Assembly: GCA_905339235.1 (NCBI GenBank)
Contig: CAJPFG010000023.1
Span: 1-64,000 of the forward strand
Reading direction: 5' to 3'
Source of the DNA: Phycisphaerales bacterium
GTDB lineage: Bacteria > Planctomycetota > Phycisphaerae > Phycisphaerales > UBA1924
DNA length: 64,000 bases
Below are positions 44,900 to 53,054 of this stretch, one piece after another. A program made the translations under genes and the position numbers. Position 1 is the first letter of the stretch, and each line of letters starts with the position of its first letter. The notes beneath the pieces are model-generated. The model was given only the letters and a program-made list of their open reading frames with translations, searched no databases and had not been told where the DNA came from.

Positions 44900-45206
44900 G
44901 GCTGGCATCAGGGACAACGGTACCTGCGGTGGGCAAATGACGCGCAGCAGCACTGTGGGATAACAGCCCGCTGGATCAGGGCCTGCGGCGGCTGGGCGCA
45001 GCGCGCTTGGAATCGTGAATGTCGAACCTGCGGTTCTGGAGCATGCCGCTTTGAAGCGGTGGCCTGACCGGTCGAACCCAAGTCTGGTTGGGTGGCTTGG
45101 GGTCTTCGTTGGTGTGCTTGGATGTGCGGGCGGAGGAGCGGGACGCGTCTTGAGGATTGGGCATTGAGTTCCGTGGTGAGAGGGAGGGACAGACGAGCAT
45201 AGGGGA
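44900..45206. other. Gene-free stretch between two remnants
   Basis: Roughly 300 bp with no credible coding frame, hairpin or promoter that I can support. The flanking gene fragments suggest it is debris of earlier insertions or deletions. Confidence 0.4.
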
Positions 45207-45332
45207 CTAGTGGCTCTGGGTTGGGCGAGGCCGCGAGTTGGTCTGCTTGGCATCGGCGTCGAACTGGCGGTCCCAACCGGCGTCGAACCCGGCGAACCAG
45301 CGGCGGAACGTGGCGAGGTCGGGTGTGCTCAC
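45207..45332 (-). pseudogene. Truncated antitoxin copy
   Basis: On the minus strand 45332-45207 reads VSTPDLATFRRWFAGFDAGW, then DRQFDADAK, before an unrelated tail and TAG stop. This aligns with residues ~14-43 of the intact antitoxin at 46066-46266 (LSPTDLAAFRLWFAEFD, WDRQFEADAK). The first ~13 residues, which carry the INEIEEAV helix, and the toxin-binding C-terminus are missing or replaced. No toxin copy accompanies it. Confidence 0.7.
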
Positions 45333-45478
45333 GCCCACGGCTCGCGCTGCGGCGCCGCTCCGCCGCTGGGAGCGTCGTGCTCAGGGGCTGTGCGGGCGGC
45401 CTTGGGCGGGAGTCGGTATGCTGTGCCGCAACTTCGGCGGCGGCTTGTGGCCGCGTCGTCGGGGGCGAGGAGTACACC

Positions 45479-45649
45479 ATGGGAATGCTGCCGCAGAGCA
45501 AGTGTCCGGCGTGTGGGGGATCGGGGAAGAAGATGGCGCGGGCTTCGGGTCCGGCCGGCCCCGCGCCCAAGCCTGGCCCCGCGCCCAAGCCCGGACCGGC
45601 CGGACCGGACCGATGCACGGTGTGTGGGGGCTCGGGGATCAAGCGGTGA
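45479..45649 (+). CDS. Small CxxCxGxG zinc-finger-like protein
   Basis: A 56-residue protein with two DnaJ-type knuckles, CPACGGSGKK near the start and CTVCGGSGIKR at the end, joined by a Pro/Lys/Gly linker with PAPKPG repeats. One pair of knuckles could bind a single zinc ion. The ATG at 45479 has GAGGAG 7 nt upstream, which supports this short start over the longer open frame. Similar micro-proteins are frequent in Planctomycetota; function unknown. Confidence 0.7.
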   Translation: MGMLPQSKCPACGGSGKKMARASGPAGPAPKPGPAPKPGPAGPDRCTVCGGSGIKR

Positions 45650-45805
45650 CGCGGGTTGTTCGCGCACGAACCCTCGACGACTCCGCGCGGCTCGGCGTCG
45701 CAGTGGGCGGCGATGTCGATGGTGCGGCGCTCGCCGTTGGCGAGCGCGTGGAGAAGGATCCGGTCGAGGATTGGATTGACGGCGGTGATCCATAGGGTCG
45801 GTTCG

Positions 45806-46081
45806 TCAATCGCCTCGCGCAATGAGGCGGTCGTACTCCGCGTGAGTGCCGATCCAGAACCAGACAAGGTCCGAGTCATGCTCGACTGCGAGGGCGCGGT
45901 AGTGAAGGCCTACGCGCACGGACCAGAAGCGATCGACTTTCTTATGATGCAGCGAGGGGTGCCGCGGGTCCTGCTTGAGCAGCGCGTAGGCCTGATCGGC
46001 GAGGCGCCGGACTTCGTCCGGCAGTGCGTTGTAGCACTTCCAGAAGCGTTGGGCGGCACGGTGCTTCACAGATCGGTACAA
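45806..46081 (-). CDS. RelE/ParE-type toxin
   Basis: A 91-residue basic protein with the RelE/ParE fold pattern: YRSVKHRAAQRFWKCYNALP, then ALLKQDPRHPSLHHKKV, WSVRVGLHYRALAVEHD and FWIGTHAEYDRLI. It is most like the RelE/YafQ-like ribosome-dependent mRNA interferases, but ParE-type gyrase inhibition cannot be excluded. It overlaps the antitoxin gene by 16 bp and is downstream of it, the usual antitoxin-first order. Confidence 0.88.
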   Translation of the reverse strand: MYRSVKHRAAQRFWKCYNALPDEVRRLADQAYALLKQDPRHPSLHHKKVDRFWSVRVGLHYRALAVEHDSDLVWFWIGTHAEYDRLIARGD

Positions 46082-46266
46082 CGGCCATTCTTGAGGTCAT
46101 CGAGCGCTTCGTCGGCAAGGGTGTCAAGTTCACCGGCCTTGGCGTCGGCCTCGAACTGACGATCCCACAGCGCGGAATCGAACTCCGCGAACCAAAGCCG
46201 AAACGCGGCCAGGTCGGTGGGCGACAACTTGCTGACGGCCTCCTCGATTTCGTTGATCGTGCCCAT
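46066..46266 (-). CDS. Antitoxin of the RelE/ParE-type pair
   Basis: A 66-residue acidic protein (INEIEEAVSKLSPTDLAAFRLWF at the start, EALDDLKNGRCTDL at the end), the size and composition of antitoxins paired with RelE-like toxins. The N-terminus would fold as a short DNA-binding or dimerising helix pair and the C-terminus would cover the toxin. It is the upstream gene of the pair and probably represses their common promoter. A broken paralogue lies at 45207-45332. Confidence 0.85.
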   Translation of the reverse strand: MGTINEIEEAVSKLSPTDLAAFRLWFAEFDSALWDRQFEADAKAGELDTLADEALDDLKNGRCTDL

Positions 46267-46319
46267 GGTGGTGCCGAACTATACGGCCCGGCCAGATCGG
46301 CGGTTCGCAGCCCTTTTCT

Positions 46320-46560
46320 GTAGCCCGAAGGGCTTGTCGTTCGTAGCCGGGGCGTGGAGCGCAGCGACACCCCCGGTACGCGGCATGGAATCCCGCAGCC
46401 TGAAGGGCTGCTCGTTGTCCACGCACGCGAGCGACGTACATCACGAGCACCCTTACAGGGTGCGGAATCACGGCGTGACCGACCGGGGGTGGCGCTCCTC
46501 GCCGACTCGTCGCTTCGACCCCCGGCTACGAACGGTCGAGCCCTTCGGGCTGAGGAGCGG
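46320..46560. repeat. Composite palindromic (REP/BIME-like) repeat element
   Basis: Four short palindromes are spaced through the element: AGCCCGAAGGGCT (46322-46334), AGCCTGAAGGGCT (46397-46409), GCACCCTTACAGGGTGC (46447-46463) and AGCCCTTCGGGCT (46539-46551). Two larger arms are inverted to each other: GTAGCCGGGG...ACACCCCCGG (46342-46376) and CCGGGGGTGG...CCCCCGGCTAC (46481-46528). Such AGCCC-GGGCT elements combined with a CCCCCGGCTAC motif are a common interspersed repeat in planctomycetes, from memory. No transposase is beside it. Confidence 0.75.
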
Positions 46561-46780
46561 GGCGGATGTTGCCTTCACGCACTGCAGAGGACTTGTAGAG
46601 GACATCCGGGCACATGTCGGCGCCGTTGGCCCACCCGCTCGCCTCACGCCGCGACGAGGCGAAGCACCGCACCCCGTGCATTTGTCGCCCGTCCGAGAAA
46701 ATCAGAGTTTGGCACGGCGAGAACGCCGGTGGGTGCATCCGCGCCGCGCTTTCGCGCAACCCTTGCGGGCTCGATAAGAC

Positions 46781-46950
46781 CAATCGTGCCCACGATAGGA
46801 GCAATCGTTGGCACGATAGGAGTAAACGTGCCAGGGTTCGGAGCAATCGTGCCAAGGATCGGAGCCATCGTCGAGGGGTTCAGAGCGCCCGTTGGCAGGT
46901 TCAGAGCGAACGCTGGCACTTCAAGAGTTGAAGCGGGCACAATCGGAGGT
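46781..46950. repeat. 21-bp minisatellite, about eight units
   Basis: Degenerate units of 21 bp, such as ATCGTGCCCACGATAGGAGCA, repeat in register from 46781 to about 46950. Because 21 is a multiple of three, all frames stay open and give heptapeptide repeats on both strands, so the open frames across it are not evidence of coding. Confidence 0.8.
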
Positions 46951-47120
46951 ATCGGGCGTCGCACGAGCGTTACCGAGCCGACCGTTGAGCCACATCGGGC
47001 AGCCGGCCGCCTTCGACGAGTCAGTCGGGTGGTGATGACGTAGGCGGGGGCGGTGGCGGCGGAGGAGGGGGAAGGATCGTGTCCACAGGAATCCCCATTG
47101 GACGTGCACCACACTGCTCC
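46951..47120. other. Non-coding stretch with GGCGGGGG-rich tract
   Basis: Between the minisatellite and the frameshifted membrane gene. It contains no supported gene. A purine-rich G tract around 47040-47075 gives a polyproline frame on the minus strand that I do not take as coding. Confidence 0.4.
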
Positions 47121-47733
47121 CTACTTAGACTCCAGTCCTTCTGCTCTCGAAGGGGTGGAGGCGGGGGAGGGGGTGGAGGCGGGGGAGGAGGAGGCGGTGG
47201 AGGAGGGCTCTGGTTCCGTGCCATTTTTCGTTCCTTCGTTACCGTAGTTGCAAAAGGCAAATGCGAGTAACATGGCGAGTCCAGCGACGGTGAATATGCC
47301 ACCTAGTCGGCTGGTCCATGTTGTCGCCTTGGGCCACCACCGCTTGTCGTATGCTGTCTTGAACTGCGTCCAGAAGTCATATCCGAAGTTCGCTGGTTTT
47401 GCAGTTTGGCAGAGGTCATCGTCGTACGCCTCGAACGAGGCCACGCCGAAGTGCAAACTTGCCAGAGTGCAGGCGACTGCCATGACGAGGCAACCCCAGC
47501 CCGATGCCAAGGCCCAGGGCACAATCGGCGCTGCGCTTGGAACGATTTCTTTCACAAAAGTGAACGAGAGTCCAAGCGCTGCCCCGGCGACGGAGCGTCC
47601 ATTGGTCGCAGTGGTGCGAGGTCTCGAAGCCCTGCTGAGCTATTCTCTCCCGTTCCTTGTGATACTGTTCAACGTTCGACCGGAACACGACTTCTTCGCG
47701 ACCCCGTGATGAAACCTCGTCAGCTTCAGCCAT
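47121..47733 (-). pseudogene. Two-helix membrane protein gene with an apparent frameshift
   Basis: The minus-strand ATG at 47733 begins MAEADEVSSRGREEVVFRS and then a charged helix (EQYHKERERIAQQGFETS). The continuation makes sense only in the next frame, which contributes TATNGRSVAGAALGLSFTFV and the helices of the 144-residue frame 47555-47121 (PSAAPIVPWALASGWGCLVM; LGGIFTVAGLAMLLAFAFC). One surplus base near 47605-47620 would join the two. The C-terminus is Ser/Pro/Glu-rich. It is a disrupted gene, a sequencing error, or a case of recoding; the second half alone (GTG 47555) could still be expressed. Confidence 0.6.
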
Positions 47734-47785
47734 GCCATAGTCTACCAGCCTTCCCCGGGTAACGCGACAGGCCTGTCGGATGCGC

Positions 47786-48634
47786 CTAATTGGTTGACGA
47801 CACGGGGCGCAGGCCGCCGCCGAGCACGGCAATGATGGTTTCCTCCACACATGCGGCTTTGGTGACGACGCCAAGATTCAGGTAGTCTTTGAAAGACACG
47901 GCTTGTTTTGCCGAAACTGGAACCTTGTCTGAAACAAACTCGCCCTTGGCGTTGAATTGCATCGTTTCCGTCACCAGTCCAAGGAACTTCACCTCTTTCC
48001 CGATGAATCGGACCTGTCCTTTGTCCGCGACCTTGAACACTGGACTACCGCTCGATCCCGGAAAGACCGAAGCGTCGATCAGGAACTCGCGCTTTCCGCC
48101 CCAGTCCAGCGACAACGGCGTGGCGATGCTTCCGGCTCGGAATATCGGAGAAGCGGTCTTCACATCGATCATCCCGCTGGGGTAGCCAACGAAGATGATT
48201 TCTGATGATAGATCAATGTCCTCGCTGCTACCGGCAAAGACTGTTGTGGAGATGGTCGAGTAGTCAAGCCTCGCTTCACTGCCGTCGACGAATCTTCGGT
48301 CGCGCGGCAACCGATACACGGCGACGTCAACCGCCGGGTCGGGGTGGGCGAACCAACCTCGCACAGGGTCGCTTGCGAACATCTTGGTTGTACCCTTGAG
48401 AACGCACGAGTTTGGAAACTGTCCCGATACGTTCGCGAGTTGGCATTCAATCTGGGACGTGCCTTCGACAACGTGCCGGTTTGTGACAAGAAAAAAATCC
48501 TCGCCCTTGCCTTCGGTGTGTTGTTTCGCGATGAACCCTGAGCCGAATATCCTCCCGTGGACCGAATGGACTCCACTCAATCGAAAAGTATTTAGAATTA
48601 GCTGTTCAAGTGGCTGCTTGATTGGAATGTACAT
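47786..48634 (-). CDS. Trypsin-like serine protease
   Basis: A 282-residue protein with an intact chymotrypsin-fold triad: H54 in VTNRHVVEG, D103 in DPAVDVAVYRL and S195 in FPGSSGSPVF. The ATG at 48634 has GGGAG 7 nt upstream. There is no signal peptide or PDZ domain, so it may act in the cytoplasm. Its codon use is more AT-rich than its neighbours, it lies at the end of the accessory region, and it is upstream of the frameshifted membrane gene on the same strand. Proteases of this kind occur as partners in defence cassettes, but nothing else here supports that role. Confidence 0.85.
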   Translation of the reverse strand: MYIPIKQPLEQLILNTFRLSGVHSVHGRIFGSGFIAKQHTEGKGEDFFLVTNRHVVEGTSQIECQLANVSGQFPNSCVLKGTTKMFASDPVRGWFAHPDPAVDVAVYRLPRDRRFVDGSEARLDYSTISTTVFAGSSEDIDLSSEIIFVGYPSGMIDVKTASPIFRAGSIATPLSLDWGGKREFLIDASVFPGSSGSPVFKVADKGQVRFIGKEVKFLGLVTETMQFNAKGEFVSDKVPVSAKQAVSFKDYLNLGVVTKAACVEETIIAVLGGGLRPVSSTN

Positions 48635-48684
48635 CAACTGACTCCCTCAAGCCCGAATGCTCCCTGTGCCTATGTGGTGAAATC

Positions 48685-49986
<1,302 letters not shown>

Positions 49987-50095
49987 CGTGGGGATAGTAC
50001 GAGCGAAGAGGTGCGTTTGATCGGGGTGCGGGAGGGGTTGGGGGAGGGGGAAGGGAGCGGAGGCGCGGGGGGGGCGGGGGATCGGAGTTGGGACT

Positions 50096-50215
50096 GCAAA
50101 CCAAAGACCAAGGCTCAAACTTCAAACTGCAGACTTCAAACCGCAGACTTCGGACTTCGGACTTCAGACTTCAGGCTTCAGACTTCAGATTCCAGGCTTC
50201 GGCGGGCTTTGCAGC
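50096..50215. repeat. Array of ACTTCAG/ACTTCGG heptamers
   Basis: About 120 bp made of 7-bp units (ACTTCAG, ACTTCGG, ACTTCAA and related forms such as GCTTCAG) in tandem, between divergent ispG and the zinc-ribbon gene. Low GC compared with both flanks. This is a different motif from the GCAAATG array at 2636 but has the same period. Confidence 0.8.
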
Positions 50216-50262
50216 CTGGGGGTGGCTTGTCGGTATCATGGACGGTCACGAAGGGGAACGGC

Positions 50263-50766
50263 GTGGCGGACGCGATGGTGAGGTCGGCGGGCGAGAGAGA
50301 TGGAGGCGCGAAGGCCGCGCCGCCGACGTTGCCGGCGTGGGCGACCTCGCGGGATGAGGGGGAGATCCGGGAGTTCCTGGCGGTGCACGCGGCGTTGTGT
50401 CCGTACTGCCGGTATCCGCTGCATCGGCTTCAGGCGGCGAAGTGTCCGGAGTGCGGGGGCGCGCTGGCGCTGGGGATCGTGATTCCCGGGCATGACCCGC
50501 GGGGGCTGCGGCTGTTTCTGCCGGTGCTGGCGAACGTGCCGATCGGGCTGGCGGGGGCGGTGTTCGCGACGGTGGTGCGCGGCGAGCGCGATGACTGGGC
50601 GGTGGGCGTTACGATCGCGGCGATCTCGGGCATCGTCGGGCTGGCGATGTGGCTGGGAAGACGGCGGTTGGCGAGGTTGCCGTGGATGGCGACGCTGGTG
50701 GTATTCGTGGCGTTGTGCGCGGCCGCGGTGGTGCTGGGGGGAATGGCGTTCTTCTTGGATATTTGA
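50263..50766 (+). CDS. Zinc-ribbon membrane protein
   Basis: A 167-residue protein. The GTG at 50263 is preferred because AAGGGG lies 6 nt upstream; ATG 50275 is the alternative. A CPYCRYPLHRLQAAKCPECGG zinc ribbon, described by its two CxxC pairs at about 46-63, is followed by three membrane helices (LFLPVLANVPIGLAGAVFA, GVTIAAISGIVGLAMWLG, MATLVVFVALCAAAVVLGG). The same design is seen in the protein at 60576-61352. Function unknown; a planctomycete-type membrane protein. Confidence 0.8.
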   Translation: MADAMVRSAGERDGGAKAAPPTLPAWATSRDEGEIREFLAVHAALCPYCRYPLHRLQAAKCPECGGALALGIVIPGHDPRGLRLFLPVLANVPIGLAGAVFATVVRGERDDWAVGVTIAAISGIVGLAMWLGRRRLARLPWMATLVVFVALCAAAVVLGGMAFFLDI

Positions 50767-50866
50767 GGAAGTTTTTCGCGGAGGCGCAGAGGGCGCGGAG
50801 AAGAGGAACACGGTGGCGTGGTGAAAGAGTGAAGCCGGTGGCGAAGCGGAATGGGGGGAGATTCGA

Positions 50867-52132
50867 TCACTGGCCTGCGGGGCGGGTCATTGTTTTGATC
50901 ATCTGGTTCATCTGTTCGATCTGCTCCTTGCCGCCGGGGATCTGGGTGAGATCTACGTCGATGGCGGTGAGCCAGCGGGTTTCCTTGAAGGAGTAGTTGA
51001 AGTCGGCTTCGAGGTGCTTCTCGAGGTCGGGGAGGTGGCCGGCGCCGTAGAAGAGGGCGATTTCTTTGGCGTGCTTGTCGGTGTCGAGGGTGCGGCGGAG
51101 GTCGGCGAGGACGGCGGTGTTGCGGTCGAGGAGGATGACCTCCATGAGCGCGCCCATCTCGCCGCCCTGGGCTTTCATGATGTCGTCGGCCTGAGCGAGG
51201 GTTTCGACCATCAGGGCCTTGATGAGGAAGCCCATTTCCTTGTTGCGCTCGATCACGCCCAGAAACGCGCCCGCGACCTGGGCCATCATCGAGGAGCCGT
51301 CGAGCATCTGGAAGAGCATCTCGTCGCCCGCGCCCTTGGCGTCGAGGCGGGACTGGACTTCGTCGATGGAGAGATCGCTGTTGCGCCAGTTGGGGCGGTT
51401 GTAGTCGATGGCGGTGAGTTGGAACTCCAGGCCGAGGGCGCGGGCCATTTTGGCCTGAAGGCCGTCGCCGGCGGCGCTGACCTCGGCCCGGGTGAGAGGT
51501 TTTTGCGAGGTGAAGCGGATGTCCGCGGCCGCGGCTTCGCCGCCCTCGGCGTTGTCGGCGGCGTAGGAGATGATGTCGAAGGTGGTTTTGCCCGCGGCCT
51601 GGTCGGTGGTGAGGGTGTAGTGGTGGGGGTTGCCCCATCCGTCGGTGAGCGCGCCGGAGGCGAGGCGGGCGCTGGTGCCCAGCAGCGGCGTGATGAACTC
51701 GTCCATGGTTTCGGGGAGGCGCTTGTTTTCGCGGCGGAACTTGGCGACGAAGATGGCGAGGATGCGCTGGCGCTGGGTGGTGACCTTGGCCTTGGCCGCG
51801 TCGTCGCCGGGGAGGGCCTTGCCCGCGCCTTCGGGCTTCACGCCTTCGTACAGGACGATGGCCTGCGCGTCGAGGTATTTCTGGAGTTCGTCGTAGTAGG
51901 CCTTGTCGCCAAGATGAACGGCGCCCACGAGTTGGACCAGCGGGCCGTCGCCTTCCTTGGGCGCGAAGGTGCGGATGGCGACCTGGAGTTGCCGGTTGTT
52001 GCCGTCGTTGGCGTCCCGGGTGCGGACGTAGTCGGGCTCGGCCGGGTTTGGGGGTTCGGGCTGAGCGACGGCGAGAAGCGGGAGCGCGAGCGAAACGGCG
52101 AGGACCAGTCGGCGAACAAAGCGTGTGGGCAT
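50867..52132 (-). CDS. TraB/GumN-like protein with an inserted pseudopilin-like segment
   Basis: A 421-residue secreted protein with signal peptide (residues 1-23). TraB-family ends are visible: LVGAVHLGDKAYYDELQKYL with IVLYEG (68-96), and EIALFYGAGHLPDLEKHL (357-374). Between them, about 115-206, is a stretch that looks like the C-terminal half of a type II secretion major pseudopilin (GspG): RRENKRLPETMDEFI, TDGWGNPHHY, FDIISYAADNAEGGE and ADI, the calcium-loop region. The central helix-rich part (220-350) has no motif I know. The metal-type TraB hydrolase role is unproven. It diverges from the lipase gene, 54 bp apart. Confidence 0.8.
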   Translation of the reverse strand: MPTRFVRRLVLAVSLALPLLAVAQPEPPNPAEPDYVRTRDANDGNNRQLQVAIRTFAPKEGDGPLVQLVGAVHLGDKAYYDELQKYLDAQAIVLYEGVKPEGAGKALPGDDAAKAKVTTQRQRILAIFVAKFRRENKRLPETMDEFITPLLGTSARLASGALTDGWGNPHHYTLTTDQAAGKTTFDIISYAADNAEGGEAAAADIRFTSQKPLTRAEVSAAGDGLQAKMARALGLEFQLTAIDYNRPNWRNSDLSIDEVQSRLDAKGAGDEMLFQMLDGSSMMAQVAGAFLGVIERNKEMGFLIKALMVETLAQADDIMKAQGGEMGALMEVILLDRNTAVLADLRRTLDTDKHAKEIALFYGAGHLPDLEKHLEADFNYSFKETRWLTAIDVDLTQIPGGKEQIEQMNQMIKTMTRPAGQ

Positions 52133-52186
52133 CCGGTGTTGTACGCTTGGTTCGGGGTGTGCGTTTCGGGCGGTCGAAGGAGCGAT

Positions 52187-53005
52187 ATGTCTGGTTCGGC
52201 GAGTCCAAGAGCGGGGATTGATGCCGCGGAAGGCATCGAGGCACGAGGCATCAAGGCATCGAGCGGGGTGATTCACAATCCGGGGTTCGCGTTGACGGTG
52301 GGCAAAGCGCTGGAAGCGATGCGGAGTGCGCGGGGCAAGCCCGTGCGGCTGGCGAGGCCGGTGGTGGTTCTGGACGGTTGGCATTCGCCTGGAGTGCCGG
52401 CGTGGGGGCTGTCGAGGCGGTTGTGCGGGCTGACGAGCGGACGGGGAGAGGATTTTGCGTGGGTGACGTACCCGTGGGCGTGGTCGGTGGACGTGGCCGC
52501 GCGGCATGCGATGGGCGTGTTGGAGCGGGGCGGGTTGCTCGGGCGGGAGGTGGATCTGATCGGGATTTCGATGGGCGGGATCGTGGCGCGGGCGCTGGCG
52601 AGCGGGGTGCTGGGCGTGGGCGGGCCGGATTCGGTGCGGGCGGTGCGGGTGTTCACGCTGGCGTCGCCGCATCGTGGGGCGCGGCTGGCGAAGTACGGGT
52701 ATGTGGATCGGGCGTCGGCGCAGTTGCGGGCGGGGTCGGACGTGCTGCGGCGGCTGGATGATGCGCTGCCGCGGCGGGGGTACGAGTTGACCTGCTACGC
52801 GCTGCTGCGTGACTGGCTGGTGGGGGCGAGACAGACGGCGCCGATGGGGATGGAGCCGCACTGGGTGGACCCGCAGGGGTTCGTGCAGGGCCGGCTGTCG
52901 CACTTCATGAGCATCTACGACGCGCGGATACAGATCGATCTGGCGAGGCGGCTGCGGGGCGAGGAGGCGTTTGCGAAGGTGGCGAGTGCGCCGCCTCGGG
53001 AGTAG
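52187..53005 (+). CDS. Alpha/beta hydrolase, lipase-like
   Basis: A 272-residue hydrolase. The nucleophile elbow is GISMGG with Ser128; VVVLDGWHSPG forms the oxyanion-hole strand and LASPHRGARLA follows the first catalytic helix. The C-terminal HFMSIYD may bring the catalytic His. No signal peptide is evident. The ATG at 52187 has AAGGAG upstream. Residues ~14-26 (EGIEARGIKAS) are encoded by a heptamer array, so that part of the N-terminus is probably repeat-derived. Confidence 0.82.
   Translation: MSGSASPRAGIDAAEGIEARGIKASSGVIHNPGFALTVGKALEAMRSARGKPVRLARPVVVLDGWHSPGVPAWGLSRRLCGLTSGRGEDFAWVTYPWAWSVDVAARHAMGVLERGGLLGREVDLIGISMGGIVARALASGVLGVGGPDSVRAVRVFTLASPHRGARLAKYGYVDRASAQLRAGSDVLRRLDDALPRRGYELTCYALLRDWLVGARQTAPMGMEPHWVDPQGFVQGRLSHFMSIYDARIQIDLARRLRGEEAFAKVASAPPRE
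52227..52263. repeat. AGGCATC/GAGGCAC heptamer array inside the lipase gene
   Basis: Units such as GGCATCG, AGGCACG, AGGCATC and AGGCATCGAG follow each other every seven bases. It lies in the coding sequence and keeps the frame open. Confidence 0.65.
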
Positions 53006-53054
53006 AGTCGCAGGCGCGATCCTGACCTGCGTTGCGGACTCCTCAGGGCAGGCG

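Noticed and set aside
45650..45805. Minus-strand frame reading EPTLWITAVNPILDRILLHA and onwards
   Set aside because: It looks protein-like but has no start codon, begins inside the toxin stop region and ends in low complexity. It might be another gene fragment; not supported enough to call.
46354..47043. Plus-strand 229-codon frame across the palindromic repeat and minisatellite
   Set aside because: Open only because the minisatellite unit is a multiple of three; other frames are open as well and there is no ribosome-binding site.
47021..47302. Minus-strand frame with a long polyproline run
   Set aside because: Produced by the G-rich tracts 47040-47075 and 47160-47205 and overlapping the membrane gene; no start signal.
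47786..48634. Assignment of the protease to a named defence system
   Set aside because: No known partner (CRISPR type III, CBASS, Avs or similar gene) is nearby; context alone is not sufficient.
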